DNA of 64,000 bases from Bacillus methanolicus MGA3 (GCF_000724485.1 NZ_CP007739.1:294843-358842); one strand, 5' to 3'; positions 13,340 through 27,291 are shown, counted from the stretch's first letter. Notes: a model not told the origin generated them from the sequence alone. Made by a program: numbers and translations.

Positions 13340-13942
13340 ATGAAAAACATCGCCGTATTTGCTTCAGGAAGCGGCAGCAATTTTCAAGCGATACTTGATG
13401 CCATTAACAACGGGAGCCTTAAAGCTAAAATCAAGCTCCTTGTATGCGATCAGAAAAATGCGTATGCGATTGAACGGGCAAAGGCAGCCCAAATTCCGCA
13501 ATTTGTTTTTACAGCCAAAAATTATCTCAATAAAGAAGAATACGAAAATGAAATCGTGCACGAACTAAAGAAATATGGCGTTGAATTTATTGTTCTCGCA
13601 GGCTACATGAGGTTAATTGGTCCAACTCTATTAAAGGAATATGAGGGCCGTATCGTTAATATTCACCCATCCTTGCTTCCTGCTTTTCCGGGGAAGGATG
13701 CGATTGGGCAGGCATTAGCGGCAAGGGTGAAAGTGAGCGGAGTGACCATTCACTTTGTTGATGAAGGGATGGATACAGGACCGATTATTGCCCAGCAGGC
13801 TGTCACCATTGAAGATGGTGAGACTCGCGAAAGTTTACAAAGAAAAATTCAGGCCGTCGAACACAAGCTTTATCCGGAAGTATTGCAAAAGCTCTTTTCT
13901 ACATCAAAGGAGGAAGAAAAATGGGAAACAAGCGTGCACTAA
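13340..13942 (+). CDS. purN: GAR transformylase PurN
   Basis: The folate-dependent enzyme (200 aa) that formylates GAR from 10-formyl-[13 protein letters not shown] near residue 8-17 binds the substrate phosphate, [12 protein letters not shown] holds the catalytic Asn/His pair, and [11 protein letters not shown] the catalytic Asp. I chose ATG 13340, with CGGAGG upstream; the open frame extends 19 codons further back into purM without a ribosome site. It overlaps purH by 22 nt. Confidence 0.96.
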   Translation: MKNIAVFASGSGSNFQAILDAINNGSLKAKIKLLVCDQKNAYAIERAKAAQIPQFVFTAKNYLNKEEYENEIVHELKKYGVEFIVLAGYMRLIGPTLLKEYEGRIVNIHPSLLPAFPGKDAIGQALAARVKVSGVTIHFVDEGMDTGPIIAQQAVTIEDGETRESLQRKIQAVEHKLYPEVLQKLFSTSKEEEKWETSVH

Positions 13943-15459
13943 TCAGTGTTTCAAATAAAGAAAATATCGTGGAATTTGCTAAACAGCTAGCTGAACTCGG
14001 TTTTGAAATTATTTCAACGGGCGGAACAAAAAAGGTGCTTCAGGAAAATAAAATCCCTGTAATTGGCATCAGCGATGTTACTGATTTTCCGGAAATTTTG
14101 GAAGGACGGGTTAAAACGCTTCATCCGAGAATCCATGGAGCTCTTTTAGCTAAATTTGATAATAAAGACCATCAGCAGCAAATTGCTTATCATCAGATTA
14201 AGCCGATCCAGCTTGTTTGCGTCAATCTTTATCCGTTCCAGGAGACGATTGCAAAGCCTGAAGCAACGGTTGAGGATGCGATAGAAAACATCGACATCGG
14301 CGGTCCGACAATGCTAAGAGCATCAGCGAAAAACCATGAGTATGTAACAGTAGTGGTCGATCCTGCAGATTATGAAACAGTTTTATCTGAGTTAAGAAAT
14401 TTCGGAGAAGTGCAAAAAGAAACGCGCCGGAAACTAGCTGCAAAAGTCTTCCGCCATACAGCTGCTTATGATGCGTTAATTGCGGAATATATGACGGAAT
14501 TGGTAGAGGAAAAAACACCTGAAAAATTAACGGTGACTTACGAGTTGAAACAACCGCTTCGCTACGGGGAAAACCCGCATCAAAAAGCTGCATTTTACCG
14601 GAAGCCGCTTGGATCCAAATTTTCCATCGCTAATGCCGATCAATTACACGGAAAAGAGCTTTCCTATAACAATATCAACGATGCAGATGCCGCACTGCAA
14701 ATCGTAAAAGAATTTACAGAGCCGACAGCGGTGGCCGTTAAACATATGAATCCTTGCGGCGTTGGCACTGGGGAAACAATTTATGACGCGTTTACAAAAG
14801 CGTTTGAAGCGGATCCTGTTTCGATTTTTGGCGGAATTATTGCTTTGAATCGCGAAGTGGACGCTGAAACAGCCAAGAAGCTTCACGAAATTTTCTTAGA
14901 AATTATTATCGCGCCTTCTTTTTCAACGGAAGCTCTGGAAATTTTAACATCGAAAAAGAATTTGCGTTTATTAACTATTCCTTTTGATGAACAACAATCG
15001 GGCGAATTGAAGCTTACATCCATTGAAGGTGGATTGCTCGTTCAGGAACAGGACGCGTTCACGCTAGAAAATGCATCGATTTCCGTTCCGACAAAGCGGG
15101 AACCAACCGAAGAAGAATGGAAGGCTTTAAAGTTTGGCTGGAAAGTCGTTAAGCATGTGAAGTCGAACGCTATAGTCGTAGCTGGTAAAGATATGACGCT
15201 CGGTATTGGCGCAGGGCAAATGAATCGAGTCGGAGCTGCGAAAATCGCTCTTGAACAGGCTGGTGAAAAAGCAAACGGAGCCGTACTTGCATCAGATGCG
15301 TTTTTCCCAATGGATGATACAGTTGAAGCGGCAGCGAAAGCCGGAATTACAGCAATTATTCAGCCGGGCGGTTCAATTCGTGACGAAGATTCGATTAAAA
15401 AAGCAGATGAGTACGGAATCGCTATGGTCTTTACTGGCGTTAGGCATTTTAAACATTAA
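13921..15459 (+). CDS. purH: Bifunctional AICAR transformylase/IMP cyclohydrolase PurH
   Basis: PurH (512 aa) carries out the last two steps to IMP. The N-terminal MGS-like cyclohydrolase domain (about 1-190) shows STGGTKKVL and [12 protein letters not shown]; the C-terminal transformylase domain shows [24 protein letters not shown] and the late block [23 protein letters not shown] precedes the ATG. It is followed by a 113-nt gap before purD. Confidence 0.98.
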   Translation: MGNKRALISVSNKENIVEFAKQLAELGFEIISTGGTKKVLQENKIPVIGISDVTDFPEILEGRVKTLHPRIHGALLAKFDNKDHQQQIAYHQIKPIQLVCVNLYPFQETIAKPEATVEDAIENIDIGGPTMLRASAKNHEYVTVVVDPADYETVLSELRNFGEVQKETRRKLAAKVFRHTAAYDALIAEYMTELVEEKTPEKLTVTYELKQPLRYGENPHQKAAFYRKPLGSKFSIANADQLHGKELSYNNINDADAALQIVKEFTEPTAVAVKHMNPCGVGTGETIYDAFTKAFEADPVSIFGGIIALNREVDAETAKKLHEIFLEIIIAPSFSTEALEILTSKKNLRLLTIPFDEQQSGELKLTSIEGGLLVQEQDAFTLENASISVPTKREPTEEEWKALKFGWKVVKHVKSNAIVVAGKDMTLGIGAGQMNRVGAAKIALEQAGEKANGAVLASDAFFPMDDTVEAAAKAGITAIIQPGGSIRDEDSIKKADEYGIAMVFTGVRHFKH

Positions 15460-15482
15460 TCATCAATGAATAAATATGGAAC

Positions 15483-15528
15483 TGGCTTATAAAACTTGAA
15501 AAGTGGCTCATAAAACAGCAATTCTGGT
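15483..15528 (+). repeat. Short direct repeat, about 21-nt period, between purH and purD
   Basis: TGGCTTATAAAAC (15483-15495) and TGGCTCATAAAAC (15504-15516) repeat 21 nt apart, with a partial third TTCTGG unit. The motif resembles the units at 2935-3060 (reverse complement) and 60083-60133. Confidence 0.55.
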
Positions 15529-15545
15529 GAAAAATGATAGAATAG

Positions 15546-16935
<1,390 letters not shown>

Positions 16936-16959
16936 TTTAAATCATCTCCTTTTATAACT

Positions 16960-17079
16960 GAGGCTGTCTCATAAGGGTCTGCCCCCATGTTCGTTTATCA
17001 ATATATAGTACATTTATCCAACATCATGTCCTGTATATTGTGTTATGGGGTCTGACCCTTTGGCTTTTGAAACATCCTC
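16960..17079. repeat. ~120-bp hairpin repeat, copy 1 (with GGGTCTG inner arms)
   Basis: Outer arms GAGGCTGTCTCATAA and, inverted, GAGGATGTTTCAAAA bound a segment whose inner arms AAGGGTCTGCCCCCAT (16973-16988) and ATGGGGTCTGACCCTT (17045-17060) are inverted copies with two mismatches. The size and GAGGCTG ends match the elements at 39500 and 54582. No coding capacity; MITE- or REP-like. Confidence 0.6.
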
Positions 17080-17099
17080 TTATTTAATGTTGAAAATCG

Positions 17100-17363
17100 T
17101 TAAGATGGATTATATGGGTGCATCTGATTCATCTCTGTTTCTTTGTTGTCTCTCATTTCCTGTCCTCTTTCAAATAGTGCAGTTACTGGACAAAAACGAA
17201 CAATTCCTTCTGCCACCTTCATAGCCCCGAGCATAGACATAAAAAGATAAGAATCCCTCCAAGGTTTTTTTACAAGCTTTGCAGTGCTCCATGATAGTAT
17301 TGTCAGGCCGATTGTAATCCGAATCAAAGCATTCACAATTCCGATATTTGTCTTTAAATTCAT
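17100..17363 (-). CDS. YgaP-type membrane protein (DUF2892-like)
   Basis: An 87-aa protein with two hydrophobic stretches. It begins MNLKTNIGIVNALIRITIG and contains CPVTALFERG, the pattern of the YgaP transmembrane/DUF2892 family, which occurs alone or fused to rhodanese domains. Its function is not settled. I chose the ATG at 17363, with GAGGAG 9 nt upstream; the frame stays open much further back, but that part is not protein-like and overlaps yerA on the other strand. Confidence 0.75.
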   Translation of the reverse strand: MNLKTNIGIVNALIRITIGLTILSWSTAKLVKKPWRDSYLFMSMLGAMKVAEGIVRFCPVTALFERGQEMRDNKETEMNQMHPYNPS

Positions 17364-17512
17364 AAATGAACACTCCTCACAAAATTGTAAAAAATAATTT
17401 TCATTCTTTAATGCGTTAAACAACGAAATATGATAAGATATATTAATCACCCAAAATGTAAGGGCTTTCTTGCGATTATTTAAAATAAAAATATAAAAAA
17501 GGAGGGAGCAAG

Positions 17513-19255
17513 GTGCTGGAACAGCGCTACCGTTGGAAAAATAAGCACTTGCGTGAACACGTTTCCGTTTTGGACGGCAAATTGCCGCCGACGATCCTTT
17601 TAAAAAACGCTCGTTATTTAAACCAAACATTCCGCAAATGGATGACAGCAAATATTTGGATTTATGAAGATCGCATTGTTTATGTTGGCGAAAAAATGCC
17701 GGAAAACATAGAAGGGTGTGAGATCTACGATTGTTCTGATGTGCTGCTGGTTCCAGGTTATATTGAGCCGCATGCCCATCCATTTCAGTTATATAATCCC
17801 CATTCCTTTGCCCGATATGCATCACAATTTGGTACAACAACATTGATTAATGACAATTTGGTCCTTGCTTTGCAATTAGAAAAAAAGAAAGCGTTTTCTT
17901 TATTGAACGAATTGCGTAATATCCCAGTCTCTATGTATTGGTGGTGCCGCTTTGATTCCCAAACGGAATTACTTAATGAAGAACATGTTTTCTCACATGG
18001 AAATATCAAAGCATGGCTCGACCATGATGCTGTTTTGCAGGGTGGTGAATTGACTGGCTGGCCAAAACTCCTTGATGGAGATGATATGATGCTTCACTGG
18101 ATACAGGAAGCCAAAAGAATGAGGAAAAAGATTGAAGGACATTTTCCAGGTGCATCAGAAAAAACGCTCGCGAAAATGATGCTCTTGGGAGCTGATTGCG
18201 ACCACGAAGCCATGACTGGGAAAGAAGTATTGAACAGGCTGTTGCAAGGATATATGGTTTCGCTGCGCTATTCTTCGATTCGACCTGATCTGCCGCAGCT
18301 TCTGGACGAAATCCATGAGATGGGAATCGCTGTGTACGATAAATTTATATTTACAACGGATGGAGCAACATCTTCATTTTACGAACAGGGAATTATTGAC
18401 AATATGATCCGGATTGCTATTGAAAAAGGAGTTCCTCCAATCGATGCCTATAATATGGCAACCATAAATATTGCGAAATACTATAATATCGATTATTTAC
18501 ATGGGAATATTGCGACAGGAAGAGTTGCTAATATCAATTTTATAACAGATGAGAAAAATCCTACTCCTATTTCCGTTCTTTCTAAAGGAAAATGGGTGAA
18601 GCGAGATGGGAAAGATTGCTGGGACTTTCCAATGCTTGAATGGAGCGAGCATGGATTTGAACCGCTCTCAATTGATTGGGACTTGTCAGCAGATGATTTG
18701 CAATTTTCCATGCCTTTCGGAATTAAAATGGAAAACTCTGTTATTACGAAACCATATTCAGTCAACTTAGATGTTTCGGTCGATAAATTATCCTTGTCAC
18801 ATGACGAGTGTTTCTTTATGCTGATCGACCGAAACGGCAAATGGAGGATTAATACGATTGTAAAAGGATTTGCACGGGAACTCCACGGACTCGTAAGTTC
18901 ATTTTCCAATACCGGTGACATCATTTTGATCGGTAAAAATAAACAGGATATGTTAGTTGCGTTTAATCGGATGAAGGAAATCGGAGGAGGAATTGTCATT
19001 TCAGAAAACGGAGAAATTGTAAAAGAAATTCCTCTTCAACTTAAGGGGATTATGTCTTCAAAAAAAGTGGAGGATTTAATTGAGGAAGAAAAACAACTGT
19101 CAAAATACTTGCGGGAGAAAGGATACCGCTTTGCCGACCCGATCTATTCATTGCTGTTTTTCTCTTCAACTCACTTGCCCTATATACGTATTATTCAGCA
19201 AGGAATGTACGATGTTATGAATAAAATAGTACTCTTTCCATCGATAATGCGTTAA
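17513..19255 (+). CDS. yerA: Adenine-deaminase-family amidohydrolase YerA
   Basis: A metal-dependent amidohydrolase (580 aa) aligning well with B. subtilis YerA. The metal-binding motif is GYIEPHAHPFQ near residue 83-93; EGHFPGAS and ADCDHEA lie in the middle and FTTDGATSSF near 283; the C-terminal domain resembles that of adenine deaminase (AEGGGIV-type loop IGGGIVI, ending LFPSIMR). Adenine deamination is inferred from the family, and the true substrate of YerA is uncertain. GTG start with GGAGGGAGC upstream. It heads the yerABC group, downstream of the purine operon as in B. subtilis. Confidence 0.85.
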   Translation: MLEQRYRWKNKHLREHVSVLDGKLPPTILLKNARYLNQTFRKWMTANIWIYEDRIVYVGEKMPENIEGCEIYDCSDVLLVPGYIEPHAHPFQLYNPHSFARYASQFGTTTLINDNLVLALQLEKKKAFSLLNELRNIPVSMYWWCRFDSQTELLNEEHVFSHGNIKAWLDHDAVLQGGELTGWPKLLDGDDMMLHWIQEAKRMRKKIEGHFPGASEKTLAKMMLLGADCDHEAMTGKEVLNRLLQGYMVSLRYSSIRPDLPQLLDEIHEMGIAVYDKFIFTTDGATSSFYEQGIIDNMIRIAIEKGVPPIDAYNMATINIAKYYNIDYLHGNIATGRVANINFITDEKNPTPISVLSKGKWVKRDGKDCWDFPMLEWSEHGFEPLSIDWDLSADDLQFSMPFGIKMENSVITKPYSVNLDVSVDKLSLSHDECFFMLIDRNGKWRINTIVKGFARELHGLVSSFSNTGDIILIGKNKQDMLVAFNRMKEIGGGIVISENGEIVKEIPLQLKGIMSSKKVEDLIEEEKQLSKYLREKGYRFADPIYSLLFFSSTHLPYIRIIQQGMYDVMNKIVLFPSIMR

Positions 19256-19326
19256 AATATAAAAGTGATAAAGCAATTTAGCAACGGGCGAATGGAATAT
19301 TTTAGGGGATGTGGGAGTGTATTAAT

Positions 19327-20373
19327 ATGATAAAAAAATGGGTCGTTGCTGGCTCCATTATGCTTCTGCTTTTGACAGGCTGCAACAAGGAGGAAAAAAC
19401 CAACGTAAACGAAAAAAAAGAATCAGATGAAGCGGTTCAGGAAACAGCAACAAAAAATGAGTTTTCCTACCGATTCCCTTTAACGGGAATCGGTACAGAA
19501 GAACAAACGAAACGCCGGGCAATCGCTGTTGTGATTAATAATCACCCTGCTGCCAGGCCGCAGTCAGGCTTGAATAAAGCAGACATCGTTTATGAGGTGC
19601 TGGCAGAAGGTGATGTAACAAGACTTCTCGCCGTCTTTCAAAGTGAAATGCCTGATCAGGTTGGACCTGTCCGAAGTGCTCGAGACTATCTTATCGAGCT
19701 TGCCAAGGGTTTTAACAGCTTGTTTATTGCGCATGGCTACAGTCCGGAAGCAAAAAAAATGCTAGAACAAGGATATATTGACAACTTAAATGGGATGAAG
19801 TATGATGGCACTCTGTTTAAGAGGGTAGATTTTCGAAAAGCTCCTCATAATTCGTATATTTCGTTTGCAAATATTAAAAAAGGAGCTGAGTTAAACAATT
19901 ATGATTTAACGGAAAGTCCTGATCCGTTGAAATTTTATCAAAAAGATGAGCTTGCCAAGATAACTGGCAAGAAAGCAAGTTCTGTTATGATTTCCTATTT
20001 TTCCAATGATTTGTTCAATGTCAGCTATGAATACGATCCTAAGCTTGAGAAATACAGACGCTACACAAACGAAGAACAGACGGTAGACTATGAAACAAAA
20101 GAGCCGGTGCTCATTGACAATATTTTGATTCTTGAAATGGAACATAAAGTGATTGACAATTACGGCAGGCGTGATATCAACTTAACTTCAGGCGGAAAAG
20201 GGTATTTGTTGCAAAAAGGGAAATGGAACGAAATAGAATGGAAAAACAAGGAAGGCAAAATTATTCCATATTTAAATGGGGAAGAAGCATCATTCGTGCC
20301 CGGAAAAACATGGGTTAATGTGATTCCGTCTGATCCAGGATTAACGGAATCTGTTTCATTTGAATCTAATTAA
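19327..20373 (+). CDS. yerB: DUF3048 lipoprotein YerB
   Basis: A secreted lipoprotein (348 aa): signal peptide with lipobox LLTGC near residue 20, a lysine/glutamate-rich linker, then the DUF3048 fold with VINNHPAARPQSG and GPVRSARDY. The molecular role is unknown. ATG 19327 is chosen since MIKKW.. gives a normal signal peptide; an in-frame start six codons earlier would spoil it. Confidence 0.88.
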   Translation: MIKKWVVAGSIMLLLLTGCNKEEKTNVNEKKESDEAVQETATKNEFSYRFPLTGIGTEEQTKRRAIAVVINNHPAARPQSGLNKADIVYEVLAEGDVTRLLAVFQSEMPDQVGPVRSARDYLIELAKGFNSLFIAHGYSPEAKKMLEQGYIDNLNGMKYDGTLFKRVDFRKAPHNSYISFANIKKGAELNNYDLTESPDPLKFYQKDELAKITGKKASSVMISYFSNDLFNVSYEYDPKLEKYRRYTNEEQTVDYETKEPVLIDNILILEMEHKVIDNYGRRDINLTSGGKGYLLQKGKWNEIEWKNKEGKIIPYLNGEEASFVPGKTWVNVIPSDPGLTESVSFESN

Positions 20374-20405
20374 AATAATATTTCTATCTTAAAGGAGTAT
20401 TAAAT

Positions 20406-20717
20406 ATGCAAATTGATAAATTAAGAGGCAAGCAACTTGATCAATTGTTTAAAGCAATCCTTTCTTTAAGAGATCTGGAAGAATGCTACCGTTTCTTTGA
20501 TGATCTTTGCACAGTCAATGAAATCCAGTCGCTAGCCCAGCGTTTAGAAGTAGCCCGTATGCTCCGTGAGGGAAATACGTATCATAAGATTGAAACAGAA
20601 ACAGGAGCCAGCACTGCTACGATCTCACGCGTGAAACGCTCCTTAAACTACGGAAACGACGCCTATGCAATTGCATTAGATCGAATAAAAGAACAAGAAT
20701 CTGTAAGTGAAAAATAA
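20406..20717 (+). CDS. yerC: TrpR-like DNA-binding protein YerC
   Basis: A 103-aa helix-turn-helix protein of the YerC/YecD TrpR-related family. The recognition region is YHKIETETGASTATISRVKR, and EIQSLAQRLEVARML precedes it. Regulatory targets are not known to me. AAAGGAGTATTAAAT precedes the ATG and a good terminator follows, so it probably closes the yerA-yerB-yerC unit. Confidence 0.9.
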   Translation: MQIDKLRGKQLDQLFKAILSLRDLEECYRFFDDLCTVNEIQSLAQRLEVARMLREGNTYHKIETETGASTATISRVKRSLNYGNDAYAIALDRIKEQESVSEK

Positions 20718-20724
20718 CCTCTTA

Positions 20725-20748
20725 AACCGAAGACTGCTTCGGTTTTTT
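20725..20748 (+). terminator. Terminator after yerC
   Basis: AACCGAAG pairs with CTTCGGTT around ACTG, and the 3' arm runs into a six-T run. Confidence 0.9.
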
Positions 20749-20754
20749 CTTTTT

Positions 20755-20874
20755 GTCTAGCTCAAGCGCCTAGGTCCTCGGGGTCATAAGCTAACCTCCT
20801 TTGGTGGATGAAGAGCTGCCTCCCCGTAAGCTGTCTTATGCTCGTCGGACTTGATCAATGCGCTTGCGCTTTTC
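20755..20874. repeat. Dispersed hairpin repeat (GTCTAGCTC..GCGCTTGCGCTTTT type)
   Basis: The left arm (AGCTCAAGCGCCTAGGTCCT.. CATAAG) and the inverted right arm (CTTATGCTCGTCGGACTTG..GCGCTTGCGCT) pair over much of their length, giving a 120-bp foldable element. From memory, near-identical elements are common between genes in several Bacillus species. It lies between the yerC terminator and the pcrB promoter and has no ORF. Confidence 0.65.
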
Positions 20875-20895
20875 CTTTTTGATTACTTTTAACAA

Positions 20896-20904
20896 TGCTA
20901 TAAT
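20896..20904 (+). promoter_or_regulatory. Extended -10 promoter of pcrB
   Basis: TGCTATAAT is a perfect extended -10 element 36 nt before the pcrB ATG. No good -35 box is seen, which is usual for extended -10 promoters. It probably drives pcrB-pcrA-ligA-camS. Confidence 0.55.
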
Positions 20905-20939
20905 GGTGTAATGGAAGTATTAATGGGAGGCAGTTGGCA

Positions 20940-21626
20940 ATGTATGATATTCGCGAGTGGCGCCATGTGTTTAAGCTCGATCCAAATAGATCCATTAACG
21001 ATGAAGATCTCGAAAGAATCTGTGAATCTGGAACAGATGCTGTTATTGTTGGGGGAACAGAAGGTATTACCCTTGAAAATGTTCTAAATTTAATGGCTCG
21101 AATCCGCAAATTTTCGGTTCCTTGTGTGTTGGAGGTTTCAACTATTGATTCTGTCACGCCTGGATTTGATTTCTATTTTATCCCAACGGTATTAAACAGC
21201 CGTGATTCTAAGTGGATCACTGGATTGCATCAGCAAGCAGTGAAGGAATACGGGAAGATTATGAACTGGGAAGAAATTATTATGGAGGGCTACTGTATAT
21301 TAAATCAAGACTGTAAGGCTGCCTGGCTAACAAGTGCAGATGTAAATCTTGATAAAGAGGATGTCAAGTCGTTTGCGATGATGTCTGAAAAAATGTTCCA
21401 TTTACCGGTTTTTTATCTTGAGTACAGCGGCAAATACGGAGATCCGGAGTTAGTCCGCGAGGTAAAAGAAGTGCTTGAAGAAACGGTTCTTTTTTATGGC
21501 GGTGGAATTGAATCGGCAGAACAGGCAAAGGAAATGGCAGCCCATGCAGATGTGATTGTCGTAGGCAATGCAGTTTATAAAAATTTGGCCGAGGCTTTAA
21601 AAACAGTTTCTGCAGTTAAATCATAA
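20940..21626 (+). CDS. pcrB: Heptaprenylglyceryl phosphate synthase PcrB
   Basis: A TIM-barrel prenyltransferase (228 aa) that joins heptaprenyl diphosphate to sn-glycerol-1-phosphate to make an archaeal-type ether lipid. KLDPNR near residue 12-17 and [12 protein letters not shown] and FYGGGI later form the active site and phosphate grip; [20 protein letters not shown] strands end the barrel. ATG 20940 (9 nt after GGGAGG) is preferred over a TTG two codons upstream that is too close to the ribosome site. The order pcrB-pcrA-ligA-camS is as in B. subtilis. Confidence 0.95.
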   Translation: MYDIREWRHVFKLDPNRSINDEDLERICESGTDAVIVGGTEGITLENVLNLMARIRKFSVPCVLEVSTIDSVTPGFDFYFIPTVLNSRDSKWITGLHQQAVKEYGKIMNWEEIIMEGYCILNQDCKAAWLTSADVNLDKEDVKSFAMMSEKMFHLPVFYLEYSGKYGDPELVREVKEVLEETVLFYGGGIESAEQAKEMAAHADVIVVGNAVYKNLAEALKTVSAVKS

Positions 21627-21700
21627 AATCCCGGTTGAAGAGAAGGCAAAGGGACTAATGTAGAATAGGAACAAACGTTCGTTTGGTGGTGAAAAATAAA

Positions 21701-23905
21701 ATGCAATTTTTAACTGAAAAATTGTTGAGTGGATTGAATCCACAGCAACAAAAGGCCGTCAAGGCAACGGACGGGCCTCTTTTAATTATGGCCGGAGCCG
21801 GAAGCGGAAAAACGAGAGTGTTGACACACCGCATCGCCTATTTGATGGTCGAAAAAGGTGTAAATCCTTACAATATTCTAGCAATTACGTTTACAAACAA
21901 AGCAGCCCGTGAAATGAAAGAACGGATTCAAAATTTGATTGGCGGCGCCGGAGAGGAAATCTGGATATCAACCTTTCACTCGATGTGTGTAAGAATCTTA
22001 CGGAGAGATATCGACAGGATCGGATTTAACAGAAATTTTACCATTCTCGATGCAACAGATCAGCAATCAGTGATTAAAGGTATTTTGAAAGACAAAAACA
22101 TAGACCCGAAAAAGTCTGATCCGCGGGCGATATTAGGGTCTATCAGCTCGGCAAAAAACGAACTTATTGATCCTGAAGAATTTTCGAAGACAGCCGGAGG
22201 TTATTACGAGCAGGTTGTCAGTGATATCTATACTGAATACCAGAAACGGCTCCGCAAAAATCAGGCGCTTGATTTCGACGATCTAATCATGACAACCATT
22301 CAATTGTTCAAGCGTGTTCCTGAGGTTCTTGAATATTATCAACGAAAATTCCAGTACATTCATGTCGATGAGTATCAGGATACGAATAAAGCACAATATA
22401 TGCTAGTAAAAATGCTGGCTGCACGATTTAAGAATTTGTGTGTTGTCGGAGATTCAGACCAATCAATTTACCGATGGCGCGGAGCGGATATTGCCAATAT
22501 TTTATCTTTTGAAAAAGACTATCCGAATGCCCAAGTTATTTTATTAGAACAAAATTACCGCTCGACAAAGAGAATTTTGTTAGCGGCAAATGAAGTAATT
22601 GCCAATAACGTAAACCGCAAGCCTAAAAATCTTTGGACGGAAAACGCTGAAGGAAATAAGATTGTTTATTACCGAGCGGTTAGCGAACAGGCAGAAGCAC
22701 AGTTTGTTGCGGGAAAAATTAAAGAAATGGTTGAAAGCGGGAAGCGGCGGCTTTCTGATATCGCTATTTTGTACAGGACAAATGCCCAGTCGCGTGTAAT
22801 GGAGGAAGTGCTTCTGAAATCGAATATCGAATACTCGATCGTCGGCGGGATTAAATTCTACGACCGCAAAGAAATTAAAGATATCCTCTCTTATCTTCGC
22901 TTGATTGCCAATCCGGATGATGATATCAGTCTGCAACGTGTGATCAACGTACCTAAAAGAGGCATAGGATCAAGCTCGATTGATAAAATCGCGAACTTTG
23001 CGCTGAGCCATGACATGTCGATGTACCAAGCGCTTGAGGCAATCGATATGATTGGCTTGAGCCCAAAAATTGCGAAAGCGGCGGCTGAATTCCGCGATTT
23101 CATTCAAAATTATTCAAGAATGCAAGAGTATTTATCTGTAACGGAACTCGTTGATGAAGTCCTTGATAAATCAGGCTACCGCGAAATGCTGAAAGCGGAA
23201 AGATCACTCGAAGCTCAGAGCCGGCTTGAAAACTTGGAGGAATTTCTTTCTGTTACGAAAAACTTTGAAGAAACGAGCGAAGATAAAAGCTTAATAGCGT
23301 TCTTAACAGATTTAGCGCTTGTTGCAGATATTGACAGTCTTGATGAAGACGGCCAAAAAACAGATGCGGTCGTGTTAATGACATTGCACTCTGCAAAAGG
23401 GCTTGAATTTCCGGTAGTCTTTTTAATTGGCATGGAGGAAGGAGTATTCCCACATAGCCGTTCGTTAATGGAAGAAGCGGAAATGGAAGAGGAGCGCCGT
23501 CTTGCTTATGTCGGTATCACTCGTGCCGAAGAAGAGCTTTATATAACCAACGCTCAGATGAGGACGCTATTTGGACAGACAAAAATGAATCCTGAATCAC
23601 GTTTTATTAAAGAGATCCCTGAAGATGTTTTAGAGGTAATTCATAAGGTTCAGAGTCAGGCTTCTACGTCTGGGATGCCGAAACAACCCGAAAGGCGTCC
23701 GGTAATGAGACCGGCGACAGCCACTACCGGAGGCGATGGTATCAACTGGAAAGTGGGAGATAAGGCAGAGCATGGCAAATGGGGGGTTGGCATCGTTGTT
23801 AGTGTAAAAGGCGAGGGTGAAGGAACTGAGCTCGATATTGTTTTTCCAAACCCGATTGGAATCAAACGGCTGCTGGCAAAATTTGCCCCAATTAAAAAAG
23901 CATGA
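21701..23905 (+). CDS. pcrA: ATP-dependent DNA helicase PcrA
   Basis: An essential superfamily 1A 3'-5' helicase (734 aa) for repair and plasmid rolling-circle replication; it also strips RecA and acts at transcription-replication conflicts. Walker A GAGSGKT (32-38), DEYQDT, the Q/R motif [20 protein letters not shown] and [16 protein letters not shown] are all present. The C-terminal tail ends in the Tudor-like RNA-polymerase-binding domain ([14 protein letters not shown]..). ATG 21701 follows GGTGGT by about 10 nt. Confidence 0.98.
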   Translation: MQFLTEKLLSGLNPQQQKAVKATDGPLLIMAGAGSGKTRVLTHRIAYLMVEKGVNPYNILAITFTNKAAREMKERIQNLIGGAGEEIWISTFHSMCVRILRRDIDRIGFNRNFTILDATDQQSVIKGILKDKNIDPKKSDPRAILGSISSAKNELIDPEEFSKTAGGYYEQVVSDIYTEYQKRLRKNQALDFDDLIMTTIQLFKRVPEVLEYYQRKFQYIHVDEYQDTNKAQYMLVKMLAARFKNLCVVGDSDQSIYRWRGADIANILSFEKDYPNAQVILLEQNYRSTKRILLAANEVIANNVNRKPKNLWTENAEGNKIVYYRAVSEQAEAQFVAGKIKEMVESGKRRLSDIAILYRTNAQSRVMEEVLLKSNIEYSIVGGIKFYDRKEIKDILSYLRLIANPDDDISLQRVINVPKRGIGSSSIDKIANFALSHDMSMYQALEAIDMIGLSPKIAKAAAEFRDFIQNYSRMQEYLSVTELVDEVLDKSGYREMLKAERSLEAQSRLENLEEFLSVTKNFEETSEDKSLIAFLTDLALVADIDSLDEDGQKTDAVVLMTLHSAKGLEFPVVFLIGMEEGVFPHSRSLMEEAEMEEERRLAYVGITRAEEELYITNAQMRTLFGQTKMNPESRFIKEIPEDVLEVIHKVQSQASTSGMPKQPERRPVMRPATATTGGDGINWKVGDKAEHGKWGVGIVVSVKGEGEGTELDIVFPNPIGIKRLLAKFAPIKKA

Positions 23906-23936
23906 AGTCCTTTTCACATTTACTTTCTAACGTTAA

Positions 23937-25967
<2,031 letters not shown>

Positions 25968-25980
25968 AGGTGGAAATGCG

Positions 25981-27153
25981 GTGAGAAAACTCTCAATAAT
26001 CGCGTTATCTCTCGTCCTCTTGCTGACTGCATGTGCGCCGAATTTTCAAAAGCAGGAGGAAGTCGTCCAAAAAACAGACGATTCGAAAAAAGAAAAAGCG
26101 ATTATTCCTAAATACAAAATTTCGGATAAGTACTATCGAACAATTATGCCTTTTGAGCCGAGTCAAGCTCGCGGCCTTGTTGTGGAAAATCTTAATACAA
26201 GATATGACATTAATGAATTTGAAACAGGCTTGATGAGGCTGGCCCAAAATATATTTGATCCTGATAAATATGTATTTAGAGAAGGACAATATCTTGACCG
26301 GAAAACTGTACAGCTCTGGTTAAACCGAAAGTTTACTCCTGAACAGTTAAAAGAAGAAAATCTCAGCGAAAAAGAAAACATTGGGCTTAACCCGCTCGAT
26401 GACGGAAAAGGCGACATAAAAGAACGGAATAATAGAAATCCGATTTACCTTGCTCATATTTTGGAACACGACTACCTTGTACAAGGGGAAAATAACACAT
26501 ACCATCTTGGCGGTGTGGCGATCGGCCTTGCCTTAAATTCAGTCTATTATTATCAAACAGAACAATTTGGAGCCACTTTTGAAAGGAAAATCCCTCATGC
26601 GGAACTTGAGAGAGAAGGGAAAAAAATAGCTGAAGAAGTGGTCAGACGATTAAGAAAAATGGATGGATTAAAGGATGTACCAATCATGATAGGGCTGTTT
26701 GAACAGGAGAGCCGTTCGTCTGTCGTACCCGGCAACTTTTTTGCATACACGAATGTAGCGAAAGGCAGTTCAAGTATCAGTGAATGGGAAAAAGTGAATG
26801 AGGATTATATACTCTTTCCTTCTCCAGAGGCGGAAGAGAAACACCGTGACGATTGGACAATGTTTCAAAACTTCAAACAAGATGTAGAGAAGTATTTTCC
26901 TAACTTTAACGGCGTTATCGGCAGAGCTTTTTATGCAGAAGGGCAGCTTCAGGAAATAAATATCGATATCCCGATTCAATTTTACGGAAAGGCAGAAGTG
27001 ATTGGATTTTCCCAATATGTAACCGGATTAGTAATGGAGCATTTTCCAGATTATATTTCCGTTAATGTAAATATCACTTCTGTAAACGGTCCGGAAGCGT
27101 TAATTGTCCGAAAGCCCAAACAGAATGAGCCGTTTGTTCATATTTACGAGTAA
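25981..27153 (+). CDS. yerH: CamS-family lipoprotein (YerH)
   Basis: A lipoprotein (390 aa) with a signal peptide and lipobox LLTAC near residue 14-18. It matches CamS/YerH, whose enterococcal members release the pheromone cAM373 from the signal peptide; no pheromone role is implied here. GLFEQESRSSVVPGNFFAYT in the middle is typical. GTG start with GAGGTGG 6 nt upstream. A terminator follows directly. Confidence 0.9.
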   Translation: MRKLSIIALSLVLLLTACAPNFQKQEEVVQKTDDSKKEKAIIPKYKISDKYYRTIMPFEPSQARGLVVENLNTRYDINEFETGLMRLAQNIFDPDKYVFREGQYLDRKTVQLWLNRKFTPEQLKEENLSEKENIGLNPLDDGKGDIKERNNRNPIYLAHILEHDYLVQGENNTYHLGGVAIGLALNSVYYYQTEQFGATFERKIPHAELEREGKKIAEEVVRRLRKMDGLKDVPIMIGLFEQESRSSVVPGNFFAYTNVAKGSSSISEWEKVNEDYILFPSPEAEEKHRDDWTMFQNFKQDVEKYFPNFNGVIGRAFYAEGQLQEINIDIPIQFYGKAEVIGFSQYVTGLVMEHFPDYISVNVNITSVNGPEALIVRKPKQNEPFVHIYE

Positions 27154-27156
27154 AAT

Positions 27157-27181
27157 AAGCCAGAGGGTTTCTGGCTTTTTC
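27157..27181 (+). terminator. Terminator after camS/yerH
   Basis: AAGCCAGA pairs with TCTGGCTT around GGGTT and is followed by a T run (TTTTTCTTTTTT). Confidence 0.9.
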
Positions 27182-27237
27182 TTTTTTAGCATATGAATGC
27201 TATTGGAATACTGAGAAAATAAGTGAATTTGATATGA

Positions 27238-27267
27238 TTGAAGTGAAGAAAAGAAACATGGTAGAAT
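27238..27267 (+). promoter_or_regulatory. rocA promoter
   Basis: TTGAAG (27238-27243) and TAGAAT (27262-27267) are 18 bp apart, a reasonable sigma-A promoter 44 nt before the rocA start. Confidence 0.5.
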
Positions 27268-27276
27268 GATTAATGT

Positions 27277-27291
27277 ATGTAAACGTTTTAA
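27277..27291 (+). promoter_or_regulatory. Candidate cre (CcpA) site upstream of rocA
   Basis: ATGTAAACGTTTTAA matches the cre consensus WTGNAANCGNWNNCW at all but one constrained position. It starts about 10 bp after the -10 box, where CcpA binding would block transcription; this would suit a proline/arginine catabolic gene. Confidence 0.5.

Noticed and set aside
17364..17843. Upstream extension of the YgaP-like ORF to 247 aa
   Set aside because: Composition is not protein-like, it is antisense to yerA, and a good ribosome site marks the internal ATG at 17363.
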